From NCBI GenBank assembly GCA_052161885.1, contig CP197396.1, positions 5,084,001 to 5,148,000 of the forward strand: a DNA stretch of 64,000 nt, given 5' to 3'. This DNA is from QKTW01 sp052161885. Its GTDB lineage: Bacteria; Bacteroidota; Bacteroidia; Chitinophagales; Chitinophagaceae. The notes under the pieces were generated by a model that worked only from the letters and a program-made list of their open reading frames with translations, made no database searches and was not told the DNA's origin. The translations under genes and the position numbers were made by a program. Below, piece after piece: positions 33,529-41,959 of this stretch (position 1 is its first letter; each line of letters starts with the position of its first letter).

Positions 33529-33811
33529 GAATAATGCGTTTTCCTGTTTTATAATCATCGGGCCCAATGGGGCCTGCGGCAAATATGATCTGTACCTGGG
33601 TTGTAATAGCTTCTCGTTTATTTTCCGCCGGGAATTTTCCAATATCTGCACCAGATATGCGTGGAACCGTCAGCGGGAGTTAATAGAAATGAATTTGTAT
33701 TAGTTTAATCTGTATTGCCGCTCATTTACATTTTTATAAACTTTTACAGGCTGATATATGTTTTTAGCAAATCTTAAACGATTGAGTTATCCACACTTGC
33801 CCGAAACTTTG

Positions 33812-33819
33812 TAACTTTG
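33812..33819 (+). promoter_or_regulatory. -7 promoter element of icd
   Basis: TAACTTTG matches TAnnTTTG and lies 37 bases upstream of the ATG at 33857. The same octamer precedes sucA on the minus strand. Confidence 0.5.
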
Positions 33820-33856
33820 CAGCGCATTTCTAAGTTTAAAATACTCCACAGCATAT

Positions 33857-35182
33857 ATGACACCTCAAAAAATTACAATGGGCGCCGAAGGTAAGCTTCA
33901 GGTCCCTGACTATCCTGTAATTCCCTTTATCGAAGGCGATGGTATTGGCCCGGATGTATGGGGCGCCAGCCGCCGTGTACTGGATGCCGCAGTAGAAAAG
34001 GCATACAACGGTAAACGCCGCATCGAATGGAAAGAAATTCTTGCCGGTGAAAAAGCCTTTAAGCAAACAGGCGAGTGGCTGCCCGCCGCAACACTTGATG
34101 CTGCCCGCGAATATCTCGTATCTATCAAAGGTCCGCTGACAACGCCTGTTGGTGGTGGTATCCGTTCGCTGAACGTAGCCATGCGCCAGGAGCTCGATCT
34201 CTTCGTATGCCTCCGCCCGGTACAATGGTTCAAAGGTGTGCCTTCGCCGGTTGTGCATCCTGAAAATGTAGACATGGTGATCTTCCGTGAAAACACAGAA
34301 GATATCTACGCCGGTATTGAATTTAACTACGATACTCCTGAAGCTAAAAAACTGCTTGCATTCCTTACAGATGAACTGGGCGCAGGTAAGAAAATACGTT
34401 TTCCTGAAACTACTTCTTTCGGCATCAAACCGGTGTCTAAAGATGGTTCTGAGCGCCTGGTACGTGCCGCTATCCAGTATGCCGTTGAGCACCGCCGTCC
34501 TACTGTGACGCTGGTACACAAAGGCAACATCATGAAGTTTACCGAAGGTGGCTTTAAGAACTGGGGTTACGAACTGGCCGTACGTGAGTTTGGCGATAAA
34601 GTATATACCTGGAACCAGTGGGAAGCCACTAAGAAAGCTTCCGGCGAAGATGCTGCCAACGAAGAGATCAAAATGGCAAAAGCCAGCGGTAAGATCATCA
34701 TCAATGATGTCATTGCCGACAACTTCCTGCAGCAGATATTACTTGCTCCGAAAGATTACTCTGTAGTAGCTACGCTGAACCTGAACGGCGACTACATTTC
34801 TGATGCACTGGCTGCGGCTGTGGGCGGTATCGGTATTGCTCCGGGGGCCAACATCAACTATGTGACCGGTTATGCGGTATTTGAAGCTACACATGGTACA
34901 GCTCCGCGTTTTGCCAATACAGATACGATGAATCCTTCGTCACTCCTGCTGAGCGGTGTAATGATGCTGGAATACATGGGCTGGAAAGAAGCTGCTGAAA
35001 TTATCACTAATGCGCTGAGCACAACTATTAAGCGTAAGCGTGTTACTATCGACTTCTACAACCTGATGCACGATGCTACTTTGCTGAAGACAAGTGAATT
35101 TGCAACCGAAATCATCAAAAACTTCAGTCCGAGCGCCGAAAAGCTGGTAGTGGCACATGATGGCGATAGTATTGGTGAATAG
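33857..35182 (+). CDS. icd: NADP-dependent isocitrate dehydrogenase
   Basis: A 441-residue cytosolic enzyme that oxidatively decarboxylates isocitrate to 2-oxoglutarate in the TCA cycle. Visible family features are IPFIEGDGIGPDVWGASR near the N-terminus, the substrate loop GPLTTPVGGGIRSLNVAMRQ, MVIFRENTEDIYAGIE, KGNIMKFTEGGFKNWGY, the metal-binding IINDVIADNFLQQ, LNGDYISDALAA and ATHGTAP. The layout fits the bacterial homodimeric NADP-specific type. It has its own promoter and ends at a strong bidirectional terminator, after which the accessory island begins. The next TCA enzyme, SucA, is encoded 16 kb away on the other side of that island. Confidence 0.95.
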   Translation: MTPQKITMGAEGKLQVPDYPVIPFIEGDGIGPDVWGASRRVLDAAVEKAYNGKRRIEWKEILAGEKAFKQTGEWLPAATLDAAREYLVSIKGPLTTPVGGGIRSLNVAMRQELDLFVCLRPVQWFKGVPSPVVHPENVDMVIFRENTEDIYAGIEFNYDTPEAKKLLAFLTDELGAGKKIRFPETTSFGIKPVSKDGSERLVRAAIQYAVEHRRPTVTLVHKGNIMKFTEGGFKNWGYELAVREFGDKVYTWNQWEATKKASGEDAANEEIKMAKASGKIIINDVIADNFLQQILLAPKDYSVVATLNLNGDYISDALAAAVGGIGIAPGANINYVTGYAVFEATHGTAPRFANTDTMNPSSLLLSGVMMLEYMGWKEAAEIITNALSTTIKRKRVTIDFYNLMHDATLLKTSEFATEIIKNFSPSAEKLVVAHDGDSIGE

Positions 35183-35282
35183 GGAATGGTGAATGTCCAT
35201 AAAATGTGATAATGTTGGGTGTGGCCGGATTATGAGTTATAAATAGATGATCGTTGCGCCGTTGCGTCGCCGCGGGAAAATA

Positions 35283-35322
35283 AAAAAACAGGAAGCCCGC
35301 ATTTACGGGCTTCCTGTTTTTT
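35283..35322. terminator. Bidirectional intrinsic terminator between icd and nuclease gene
   Basis: AAAAAACAGGAAGCCCG (35283-35299) pairs with CGGGCTTCCTGTTTTTT (35306-35322), 17 bp with a six-base loop and flanking A/T runs. It serves both icd and the convergent gene ending at 35337. Confidence 0.88.
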
Positions 35323-35336
35323 GCTCTTTAAACGTA

Positions 35337-36155
35337 TCAAGGACGAGGGCGTAAAATAGCTTTTTCGTCGATTTCTACCATTTCAGCATCATATAATTTG
35401 AATAAATTCATGACGTAATTGTGCAATTTCTTAGCATATGAATGGATGATTTCTTTTGTTACAATATCTACAATAAAATATGTGTGGTTATCTTCCTGCC
35501 TTCTTGATATATACTTTATGTTTTGAATGTCTTTGATTTTATCAGAACCATCATCATCTAATTCAAAAGAATATAACATGCTTTCAATTGCAACTATTGG
35601 AAAATATATAAACGCATTTTTACTGGCGTAAATATTGAAATCTGACTTATGAGTTTCAAATTTTTTAATAAAACTTGATATCGCTTTTCCAAGATTTGCA
35701 ATTGCGGTAAATGGGACTTCATTACCATTTGTGAAAGCTTGTGTTAGATTATAGCAAGATAACTCATCGTCAAAATTGAAAAGGCTATCAGTATTTTCCT
35801 TTTCCTGTTTCGCGATCGCTTTCAAAAAGTGTTTTCCGCGTATTGTAGCATCTCGAGAAGTAATTTTTAGACTTCCTTTAATTGAGGAATCTGTTTTGAA
35901 GGCTATCCAAGGCTTCCCTTTGCTGCTTTTACATTCTATGACAAATGCAAAGGAATATGAAGTTTCTCCAATTAATTTTGTGCGATATGCAATAACATCA
36001 ACCTCCCTTGCAGAACCTGTGGTTTCATCGGTATAATATAGAGATTGGCCAATAATGAATCCTGCCTCCTTAAAGGCTTTTGCGACAAAAATTTCGAATG
36101 GATATCCTTGATTATTTATCCAGTCCTTAATTTTTCCGGTAAAATCTTCAGCCAT
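35337..36155 (-). CDS. PD-(D/E)XK nuclease-like protein
   Basis: A 272-residue cytosolic protein with the core of a restriction-endonuclease-like fold: E21 in YPFEIFVAKAF, D53 in REVDVIAY, and E74-C-K76 in FVIECKSSKGKPW, matching the E, D and ExK metal-binding set. It resembles Mrr-like or Type IV restriction-related nucleases. The C-terminal half is helical and unassigned, and no methylase or helicase gene is adjacent. It is notably AT-rich compared with icd, suggesting transfer. It is divergent from the SymE-like gene across about 280 bases and could act as a solitary defence nuclease. Confidence 0.72.
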   Translation of the reverse strand: MAEDFTGKIKDWINNQGYPFEIFVAKAFKEAGFIIGQSLYYTDETTGSAREVDVIAYRTKLIGETSYSFAFVIECKSSKGKPWIAFKTDSSIKGSLKITSRDATIRGKHFLKAIAKQEKENTDSLFNFDDELSCYNLTQAFTNGNEVPFTAIANLGKAISSFIKKFETHKSDFNIYASKNAFIYFPIVAIESMLYSFELDDDGSDKIKDIQNIKYISRRQEDNHTYFIVDIVTKEIIHSYAKKLHNYVMNLFKLYDAEMVEIDEKAILRPRP

Positions 36156-36269
36156 TGTTTAATTCAGTTGTTTCTGGTGCATTGCCAATTTACAATTTTT
36201 AATTACATATTCCATTCGTAATTAAAGGATAGGATAGTTATTTGAATTTATTATTGCTTATCTTCGCTC

Positions 36270-36447
36270 TGCGAACTTTTAAAACAAACTTTTGATCATG
36301 TACAATTTACAATTTCTCGTATTCTACGATACGGCCAGGATGGGGGTATCGGTAACGACTCCAATTCCTACCAAAAGTTTGAGTTCGCACATCCTGGTCA
36401 ACTTATTTACCGGCCACTCTAAATTGGTATTATATGCGAACTCAAAC
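36270..36447 (+). promoter_or_regulatory. Candidate RNA switch in the leader of the SymE-like gene
   Basis: A middle arm GTTTGAGTTCGCA (36377-36389) is perfectly complementary over 13 bases to TGCGAACTCAAAC (36435-36447), which includes two bases of the ATG (36434). The same arm, extended to 36373, can instead pair with an upstream arm: TGCGAAC (36270-36276) and CAAACTTTT (36285-36293), 16 bp with one asymmetric bulge. The two pairings exclude each other: one buries the start codon, the other frees it. Confidence 0.5.
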
Positions 36448-36751
36448 AAAAAAATCTGCAACCACTGTATCACCTGATACATCAATTGCAGCGTCCGACC
36501 GCGAAAAGGCTTCCTCTTCTTCTTCACCCAACAGTGTAGCAGTACCGTCAAAACTGGTTGTGCGCCGCCTAAAGGTGTATCAACGCAGCTACCGCAAACC
36601 TCTGAAAGAATATGCGCATGTTTGTCAGTACGGTTTTCTGCCGGAGATAAGGCTGAACGGTAAATGGCTTTCAAAAGCAGGTTTTACGGCAGGAGATAAC
36701 ATCAACGTTACCATATTGCCGGAAACACTTGTGATCCGCCTCGCTTACTAG
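36434..36751 (+). CDS. SymE-family (type I TA-like) toxin homologue
   Basis: A 105-residue basic protein. The N-terminal ~45 residues are Ser/Thr-rich and probably disordered. The C-terminal half carries the SymE signature: LVVRRLKVYQRSYR, then FLPEIRLNGKWLSKAGFTAG, the latter nearly the family consensus, then a strand ending in VIRLAY. SymE of E. coli is an SOS-induced toxin of AbrB-like fold controlled by the antisense RNA SymR. No SymR can be recognised here, but the start codon lies in a 13-bp inverted repeat with an alternative upstream partner. It sits between a nuclease gene and the Hcp-VgrG island and has its own terminator. Confidence 0.72.
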   Translation: MRTQTKKSATTVSPDTSIAASDREKASSSSSPNSVAVPSKLVVRRLKVYQRSYRKPLKEYAHVCQYGFLPEIRLNGKWLSKAGFTAGDNINVTILPETLVIRLAY

Positions 36752-36778
36752 CACCACAATTAACCATACACACAAGCT

Positions 36779-36828
36779 CCGTGCCTGTCACATTCGACTA
36801 TGCTTCATGTGACAAGCACGGTTTTTTT
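36779..36828 (+). terminator. Intrinsic terminator after the SymE-like gene
   Basis: CCGTGC (36779-36784) plus TGTCACAT (36786-36793) pair with ATGTGACA (36807-36814) plus GCACGG (36816-36821), followed by seven T. The rest of the spacer up to hcp (36870-36945) is the CATCTGACGTTTCAC-like low-complexity repeat seen in other gaps. Confidence 0.82.
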
Positions 36829-37044
36829 ATTTTCCTGTTGTACATCGTTTTTATTCCGGTGGTCTACTCCGTCTACCATTGACATCTGACGTTTCACATC
36901 CCACGTTTCACCATTGCCCATTCACTATTCATCACTCACCAGCCGATCGTATAAATACGACAGTTTTCATTTTAATGCGTATCTCCATACTGTTGAAACA
37001 ATTTTGGCGTTAAACTTGTACTTCATAAATAAAATTTAAACACT

Positions 37045-37440
37045 ATGGCGTACAACGCAGAATTAAAATTTAACGGTGGGGGTGAGTACAAAGTACTCGA
37101 TGTGAACTACAATGTAGCCCGCACCAACGATCCTTCAGGCCGTGTTGCCTCCGATCCGTCCAACGCCCTTGTCTCGGTAACTATTGAGGCAAATGAAAAG
37201 AGTGAAATACTGGAAAGTATGCTCAACGGCAAGTTCAAACCTACAAAAGGAGAGATCACCTTCAACAAATCTCATGAAGAAGGTATTATGATCAAATGCT
37301 CCTGGGAAAACGGTTACATCATCCATCATGAAGTGCGTTTTGACGCTGTTGACTCCCACAGCATGCGTGTAAGCTTTGTGGTAAGTGCCGAGAAGATCAC
37401 TTACGGCAGTGCAGAGTATGATGGCAAATGGCCGGTATAG
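37045..37440 (+). CDS. hcp: Type VI secretion tube protein Hcp (TssD), Bacteroidota type
   Basis: A 131-residue protein matching the small Hcp/TssD of the Bacteroidota-type T6SS (subtype iii). It forms hexameric rings that stack into the inner tube. Features are AELKFNGGGEYKVLDVNYNV at the start, then GRVASDPSNALVSVTIEAN and the long strand region YIIHHEVRFDAVDSHSMRVSF, with AEKITYGSAEYDGKWPV at the end. There is no signal peptide, as expected for a cytosolic tube subunit. An intrinsic terminator separates it from vgrG, which would allow much higher expression of the tube than of the spike. No sheath genes (tssB/C), ATPase or baseplate genes are in the window. Confidence 0.85.
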   Translation: MAYNAELKFNGGGEYKVLDVNYNVARTNDPSGRVASDPSNALVSVTIEANEKSEILESMLNGKFKPTKGEITFNKSHEEGIMIKCSWENGYIIHHEVRFDAVDSHSMRVSFVVSAEKITYGSAEYDGKWPV

Positions 37441-37472
37441 AACTCACTACAGGTAGTATAAACATTGTCCCG

Positions 37473-37514
37473 GCCCTGTTTACCATTTAAAGATGTGTAG
37501 ACAGGGCTTTTTTT
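37473..37514 (+). terminator. Intrinsic terminator between hcp and vgrG
   Basis: GCCCTGT (37473-37479) pairs with ACAGGGC (37501-37507) over a 21-base loop, followed by seven T. It ends about 20 bases before the vgrG ATG. Partial read-through could set the tube-to-spike ratio. Confidence 0.7.
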
Positions 37515-37533
37515 ACTTAAAAACCCCTGAATT

Positions 37534-39465
37534 ATGTTTGAACAGAACGGCTCAGCCTCACCGGGTGGCGATGCTGCAGCTATTATATCCAATATTACCG
37601 GCGTCATCCACGCAGTGGGTTTGCAGATAGTAATCGGCGGCGCAGTTTATTTGCATTATCATTCCTTCAGCCTGCAGCAAAGCGTTTCAGGCCATCATAC
37701 ATTCACATTGGTATTGGCGCATGATATTTTACAACAGGCGCAGGACCATAACATGGAGGAGTCCAGGGATTTCCTCGGACAGACGATTTCCATAACTTTC
37801 AATTACCGTAATCTCCCCGGAGGCAGCCCGGAGCGGCGGTTTAAAGGCATTATTACCAAAGTAGGATTTACGCAGGAACATGGTTCGTCGGGCCGCATAG
37901 TACTGAACGGGTACAGCCCGGCAGCACTGCTGGATTCGGCGCCGCATACACAAAGTTTTACAGGCATAAGCCTGCAGAGCCTTGCAGCAGAAATAATAAA
38001 ACAGGGCGTGAGCGAACAGCAGATGACAGCAGCTGTTAAAACAGCCTATACAGATACACTCCCGTATACTTGTCAGTACAATGAAAGCCATTACAACTAC
38101 CTGGCGCGTATGGCGGCAGCGTACGGGGAGTGGTTTTATTACGATGGCGAAACATTATATTTCGGCAAGCCTGCATTACCGGACCCGATACGGCTTATAT
38201 ATGGCAGAGATGCACGCCAGGTGCAGGTGCAGATGAAATCGGCACATGTAAACCGGCAGCATTACGGTTATAACAGCAACAGTCATACACCGCTTTCCGG
38301 CGGAGACACGTCAGTCACAGGGCTGGGAGAGCTGGGTATGCACGCTTATGATATTTCGCAGAACCTGTACAAAGCACCGTCGCTGCAGGTGGCACCAATC
38401 AGGGCGGCTTCTGACCAGGATGTGGAAGCTACGCAAAAGGGAGCTGCCGGAGCTGCTGCTGCAACTATGTTTACCGTAACGGGAAGTACAAGTATTCCGT
38501 TCCTGTATCCGGGCTGCCTCATAGAGCTCAATTTCCGCAAGCCGGAAAGCAGCGAGGCAAAATACTTTTCGCGCATGCTTGTCACCAGCATAAACCATCA
38601 TGTAGATGCACGCGGAGATTATCATGGTCATTTTGAAGCAATTCCTTCTGATACGCCAAACTTGCCGGAGCCATTTTATATAATGCCTGTAGCAGAGCCG
38701 CAGGTGGCCACTGTAACAGACAACAGCGATGGCCAGGGGCGGGTGAAAGTGCAGTTTGACTGGCAATCGAATGGAGAGACAACAGATTTTATACGTATGA
38801 TGGCACCAGATGCCGGCAGCAGCGATGCGGTAGGAAAGAACAGGGGATATGTAGCCATACCCGAAGTGGGCGACCAGGTAATGATAGGCTTTGTTCATCA
38901 CCACCCGGACAGGCCTTTTGTGATGGGCGGTATGTTTCATGGATTGGTGGGTGCTGGCGGCGGAGCAGAAAACCATATCAAAAGCATTACTACCCGCAGC
39001 GGGCACACCATAGAGCTGGACGATGCCGGAACCGGCACAAGCATTACCATCAAAGACCCGGGCGGCAACGTGATACACCTGGATACAATAGGGCAGAACA
39101 TTACCATAACAGCTCCGGAGACGATGACGCTGAATTGCCGGAATATGATCATCAATGCTGATGAAAATGTAAGTATCAATGCAGGTGAAAATGTGACAAC
39201 AGTGGCAGGCATGAACATTACAGAATCTGCAGGTCTGGACATTACACAGAGTGCAGGAGATTGCATGAGCCATTTTGCAGTAAACGACCTCAAGGTAGTA
39301 GCTACCAATATCAGCAATATCGCGTCTGAAAACGTGGAGCATCATGCGAAGACAATAGAAAAAACTGCAGAAGAGATGAAAGTGGAGAGCACTAAAGAAG
39401 CGATGACCATCAATTCTGCAAAGACAGTGGAACTGAGAAGTGCTAAAAAATCGAAACTCTATTAA
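37534..39465 (+). CDS. vgrG: T6SS spike protein VgrG (TssI)
   Basis: A 643-residue spike protein forming a trimer that caps the Hcp tube. N-terminal gp27-like region (residues about 20-380) has FSLQQSVSGHHTFTLVLAH and SLAAEIIKQG, then the OB-fold (about 390-475) with VATVTDNSDGQGRVKVQFDW and VGDQVMIGFVHHHPDRPFV, and a gp5-like beta-helix tail (about 480-643) with HTIELDDAGTG, repeated N-I-T-E-S-A-G and E-N-V units. No toxic extension is present after the beta-helix, so cargo must be separate proteins: the genes that follow. It is followed by the HExxH protein after 12 bases, in one transcript. Confidence 0.9.
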   Translation: MFEQNGSASPGGDAAAIISNITGVIHAVGLQIVIGGAVYLHYHSFSLQQSVSGHHTFTLVLAHDILQQAQDHNMEESRDFLGQTISITFNYRNLPGGSPERRFKGIITKVGFTQEHGSSGRIVLNGYSPAALLDSAPHTQSFTGISLQSLAAEIIKQGVSEQQMTAAVKTAYTDTLPYTCQYNESHYNYLARMAAAYGEWFYYDGETLYFGKPALPDPIRLIYGRDARQVQVQMKSAHVNRQHYGYNSNSHTPLSGGDTSVTGLGELGMHAYDISQNLYKAPSLQVAPIRAASDQDVEATQKGAAGAAAATMFTVTGSTSIPFLYPGCLIELNFRKPESSEAKYFSRMLVTSINHHVDARGDYHGHFEAIPSDTPNLPEPFYIMPVAEPQVATVTDNSDGQGRVKVQFDWQSNGETTDFIRMMAPDAGSSDAVGKNRGYVAIPEVGDQVMIGFVHHHPDRPFVMGGMFHGLVGAGGGAENHIKSITTRSGHTIELDDAGTGTSITIKDPGGNVIHLDTIGQNITITAPETMTLNCRNMIINADENVSINAGENVTTVAGMNITESAGLDITQSAGDCMSHFAVNDLKVVATNISNIASENVEHHAKTIEKTAEEMKVESTKEAMTINSAKTVELRSAKKSKLY

Positions 39466-39477
39466 AACCGGGTTATT

Positions 39478-41046
39478 ATGGCAGGCGATCAAAGAAAAGG
39501 TATGATGACTTTCCAGTCAAAAGTGAATTTACAGAAAGGCGGACAGGTAGACTGGAATACAACTAAGGAGGGGATAGGCGTGTCTACCAATGATGAACTG
39601 AAAGTGAGTAGTGCGGGTGGTGTAAACTTATTGGATCACAATCCGAAAAAGATAAATAAGAGTGATACTGATTTTATGATAAGCTTCTCCCTGGACAAGG
39701 AAGAAACGACAGTTGTGCCGCTTGGTATTCTGGACTTCGGCAATAATTATGAGAATCCTTATTTCAGCTTCAGGTATACGCTCAGTATTGCAGATATTGA
39801 TTCGCTGGATTTTCATATTTATGATGCGGATGGAAAAGGGATATATTCAATGGGATATTTAAAGCCTGTGATCATATCATGTGCTCAGAAAAGTATATTA
39901 CTTATCAATGCAAAAAAAGAAGTACCTAAGCTAGATACAGCAAACCCTCTGAAGGCATGGGATTACAGCAGTCTGTTTAAAAAATATGCTCTGGAAGAAC
40001 CGGATTTTACAAAAGTTGGGAGTTACCTGCTCAACTGGGACGGTTTTGATAATGACGGAATATATGACAGCACCCGGTTTAACGGTAAAAAATTGAAGGC
40101 AAGTATTACTGCCCATAAGGATTCAAAGCAAAAGACAATAGAGCTGGAATTTGACACAAGCTATAAAGAAGTGGATTGGGTAGATGTGAAAATAGACCGG
40201 AACAAGAAGCGTATTGATACAACACTGCGTGTGGACCTGAAAGATGGCGGGGAAGAAGGCCTGGAATGCTTCACCTATCATCGGATGAACCCCAGGGATA
40301 ATGAAACCAAAACAGAATGCCCGTGGGATAAAATTCCTGCTGACGAGATTAAAAAATGGGGACAGCCACCGATTACCAGTCGTACGAAGAGTTTTGAGCA
40401 ATTAAAGCAATTATCAATCGATGGGTTAAAATATCATTGGGGCAGAAATCAATATAATACTGAGGGGAAAAATGTAAAAATAAGTAATGACAGTTATGAG
40501 ATCTTTATTAACCCAATAAATGCTGAGACTGCTTGCTTAAATGAAGTTAAGCTGGTTTATAATACAAATGGAGCATGGGATAGAAGCGGTAATCCTGGTG
40601 TTTTGGCTAAAATAAGTTATAACGTTGGGTATATTTTGTACTCAAACGGTTGGGGGTATCAAAGCGATGTTGCGGAAAGTGAGGATTTTTCGTTTACATC
40701 TGCACATGAAATCGGACATTCTATTTTAAAAGCATACGGAAATTATATTTATTCATGGCAACATAAAGGGAGTTCTTATCTGCTCCCCCAGGATGAGAAG
40801 CCGACCCCTGATGAAAGCGGTTCTACTATTATTTGGGGAGAAGCAACGCATGTTGATCATATGCCTGGCACTTTAGGCGAATACTATCCTCAAGCCGGGG
40901 AAATTGATCTGATGAAATATTATCATTACGAAAAAGACCCTGTAACTAAAAAAAGTAAGTACGTGCCTCTATTATACAGAAGATCTGTCGCAGCGGAAAA
41001 GGATGTGTTAGGGCTGATATGGTTAACCAAAATAAAAATAAGCTGA
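39478..41046 (+). CDS. Putative T6SS effector with HExxH zinc metallopeptidase motif
   Basis: A 522-residue protein without signal peptide, directly after vgrG, as expected for spike-loaded cargo. The N-terminal part (residues about 1-300) is beta-rich with LNWDGFDNDGIYDST and probably serves as a loading or delivery domain. The C-terminal part has AHEIGHSILKAYG, giving H410, E411 and H414 of a zinc peptidase site. The downstream GEIDLMKYYHYEK could supply the third ligand, but it does not fit the metzincin HExxHxxGxxH pattern. Base composition is markedly more AT-rich from about 40390. Three exported proteins encoded downstream are candidate immunity factors. The peptidase target is unknown. 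Confidence 0.68.
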   Translation: MAGDQRKGMMTFQSKVNLQKGGQVDWNTTKEGIGVSTNDELKVSSAGGVNLLDHNPKKINKSDTDFMISFSLDKEETTVVPLGILDFGNNYENPYFSFRYTLSIADIDSLDFHIYDADGKGIYSMGYLKPVIISCAQKSILLINAKKEVPKLDTANPLKAWDYSSLFKKYALEEPDFTKVGSYLLNWDGFDNDGIYDSTRFNGKKLKASITAHKDSKQKTIELEFDTSYKEVDWVDVKIDRNKKRIDTTLRVDLKDGGEEGLECFTYHRMNPRDNETKTECPWDKIPADEIKKWGQPPITSRTKSFEQLKQLSIDGLKYHWGRNQYNTEGKNVKISNDSYEIFINPINAETACLNEVKLVYNTNGAWDRSGNPGVLAKISYNVGYILYSNGWGYQSDVAESEDFSFTSAHEIGHSILKAYGNYIYSWQHKGSSYLLPQDEKPTPDESGSTIIWGEATHVDHMPGTLGEYYPQAGEIDLMKYYHYEKDPVTKKSKYVPLLYRRSVAAEKDVLGLIWLTKIKIS

Positions 41047-41047
41047 T

Positions 41048-41380
41048 ATGAGGCGGCTTTGTTTTTTGCTGGTTATAGTTGCATTAAATAGTTGTGGAAG
41101 TAAAAAAGTGAACTACTACGAAGGATACATATATACCGATAAGAAAAAGCCTTTGGAAGGAATGTATGTATACGAAATGTTTGATTCTTCATCGGGGCGC
41201 CGGACAAATCAGGATGGCTTTTTTAAGATAAAGAAATCTCCGGATTGTATTTCCTGTTTTTTGATTGTTAAGAAAAACGATAAGGTTATAGATTCAATTC
41301 AGGTCGTCCGCACACATCCCGGGAGGGGGGAACAGTATTATTTTATAGAAGGAAGAAAAGATACTTTGTTTATTAAGTAA
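41048..41380 (+). CDS. Lipoprotein, candidate immunity protein (CarboxypepD_reg-like)
   Basis: A 110-residue lipoprotein whose ATG begins one base after the previous stop. The signal ends with lipobox ALNSC (Cys about 16). The rest is one beta-sandwich with YEGYIYTDKKKPLEGMYVYEM, R-R-T-N-Q-D-G-F-F-K-I, the same pattern as CarboxypepD_reg domains. It is homologous to the gene at 41960. Its tight linkage to the HExxH protein and predicted periplasm-facing position suggest it neutralises that effector. This is inference from gene order. Confidence 0.62.
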   Translation: MRRLCFLLVIVALNSCGSKKVNYYEGYIYTDKKKPLEGMYVYEMFDSSSGRRTNQDGFFKIKKSPDCISCFLIVKKNDKVIDSIQVVRTHPGRGEQYYFIEGRKDTLFIK

Positions 41381-41408
41381 TCACTGGCCGGGTAAAATAA
41401 TTAGTAAA

Positions 41409-41930
41409 ATGAAAAAGATATTTCTTGTATTGATTGGTTTAGCCATTGTGATCATTGTCTTTCTGGCAATGATATTTTACTTCCGGTTTGATAAATGGTT
41501 GGAACACCAGTCCGAAAACGCAGCATTAGAACGGGATTATAAAACCATATTGATCGAAAATAATACGGACTCGATGATGTATGTAATCTTTTGCTGCCAG
41601 GATATGCAAACAGGAAAAGAAGTGATAGCGGTTGATTCCGGCGGTGGCTGTAAAGATACCATTCCATTATCAGGTAAAGGAAATACCGCTTATAGCCGAT
41701 ACTACAAAGATTTACCGGTATATAGGAATGATACGGTTCCTTTGCCGGCAAGCACCCGGTTAGTAATACTCAACAGTAACAAACATGTAATAAAAGAATA
41801 TTCTGCTTATGATCTGCAATCTATTTACGGCGATTCTCTGAATAAAATAAAAGATATATCCATCATATTAAACGGCATAAATGATACTATCAGGATTCAG
41901 TCCGCAAAAAAAGGAGAAGATGTACCATGA
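41409..41930 (+). CDS. Membrane-anchored periplasmic protein, candidate immunity
   Basis: A 173-residue protein with an N-terminal hydrophobic segment (residues 4-27, IFLVLIGLAIVIIVFLAMIF) that is too long and lacks a cleavage site, so it is an anchor with the rest in the periplasm. The domain contains two Cys in VIFCCQDMQTG and one in GGGCKDTI, which could form disulfides. I recognise no family. It lies between two paralogous lipoprotein genes in the same transcript. Its stop overlaps the upstream end of the frame of the next gene. Confidence 0.6.
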   Translation: MKKIFLVLIGLAIVIIVFLAMIFYFRFDKWLEHQSENAALERDYKTILIENNTDSMMYVIFCCQDMQTGKEVIAVDSGGGCKDTIPLSGKGNTAYSRYYKDLPVYRNDTVPLPASTRLVILNSNKHVIKEYSAYDLQSIYGDSLNKIKDISIILNGINDTIRIQSAKKGEDVP

Positions 41931-41959
41931 GCTGTTTGGCTCACGTAAATAAAAATATC

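Noticed and set aside
36298..36477. A 60-codon frame upstream of and overlapping the SymE-like gene
   Set aside because: No ribosome-binding site and no family. It may be a leader peptide because it crosses the inverted repeats, but I cannot support it as a gene.
38311..39492. A 393-codon open frame antisense to vgrG
   Set aside because: vgrG is well supported by motifs on the + strand. The antisense product is Cys/His-rich and non-protein-like.
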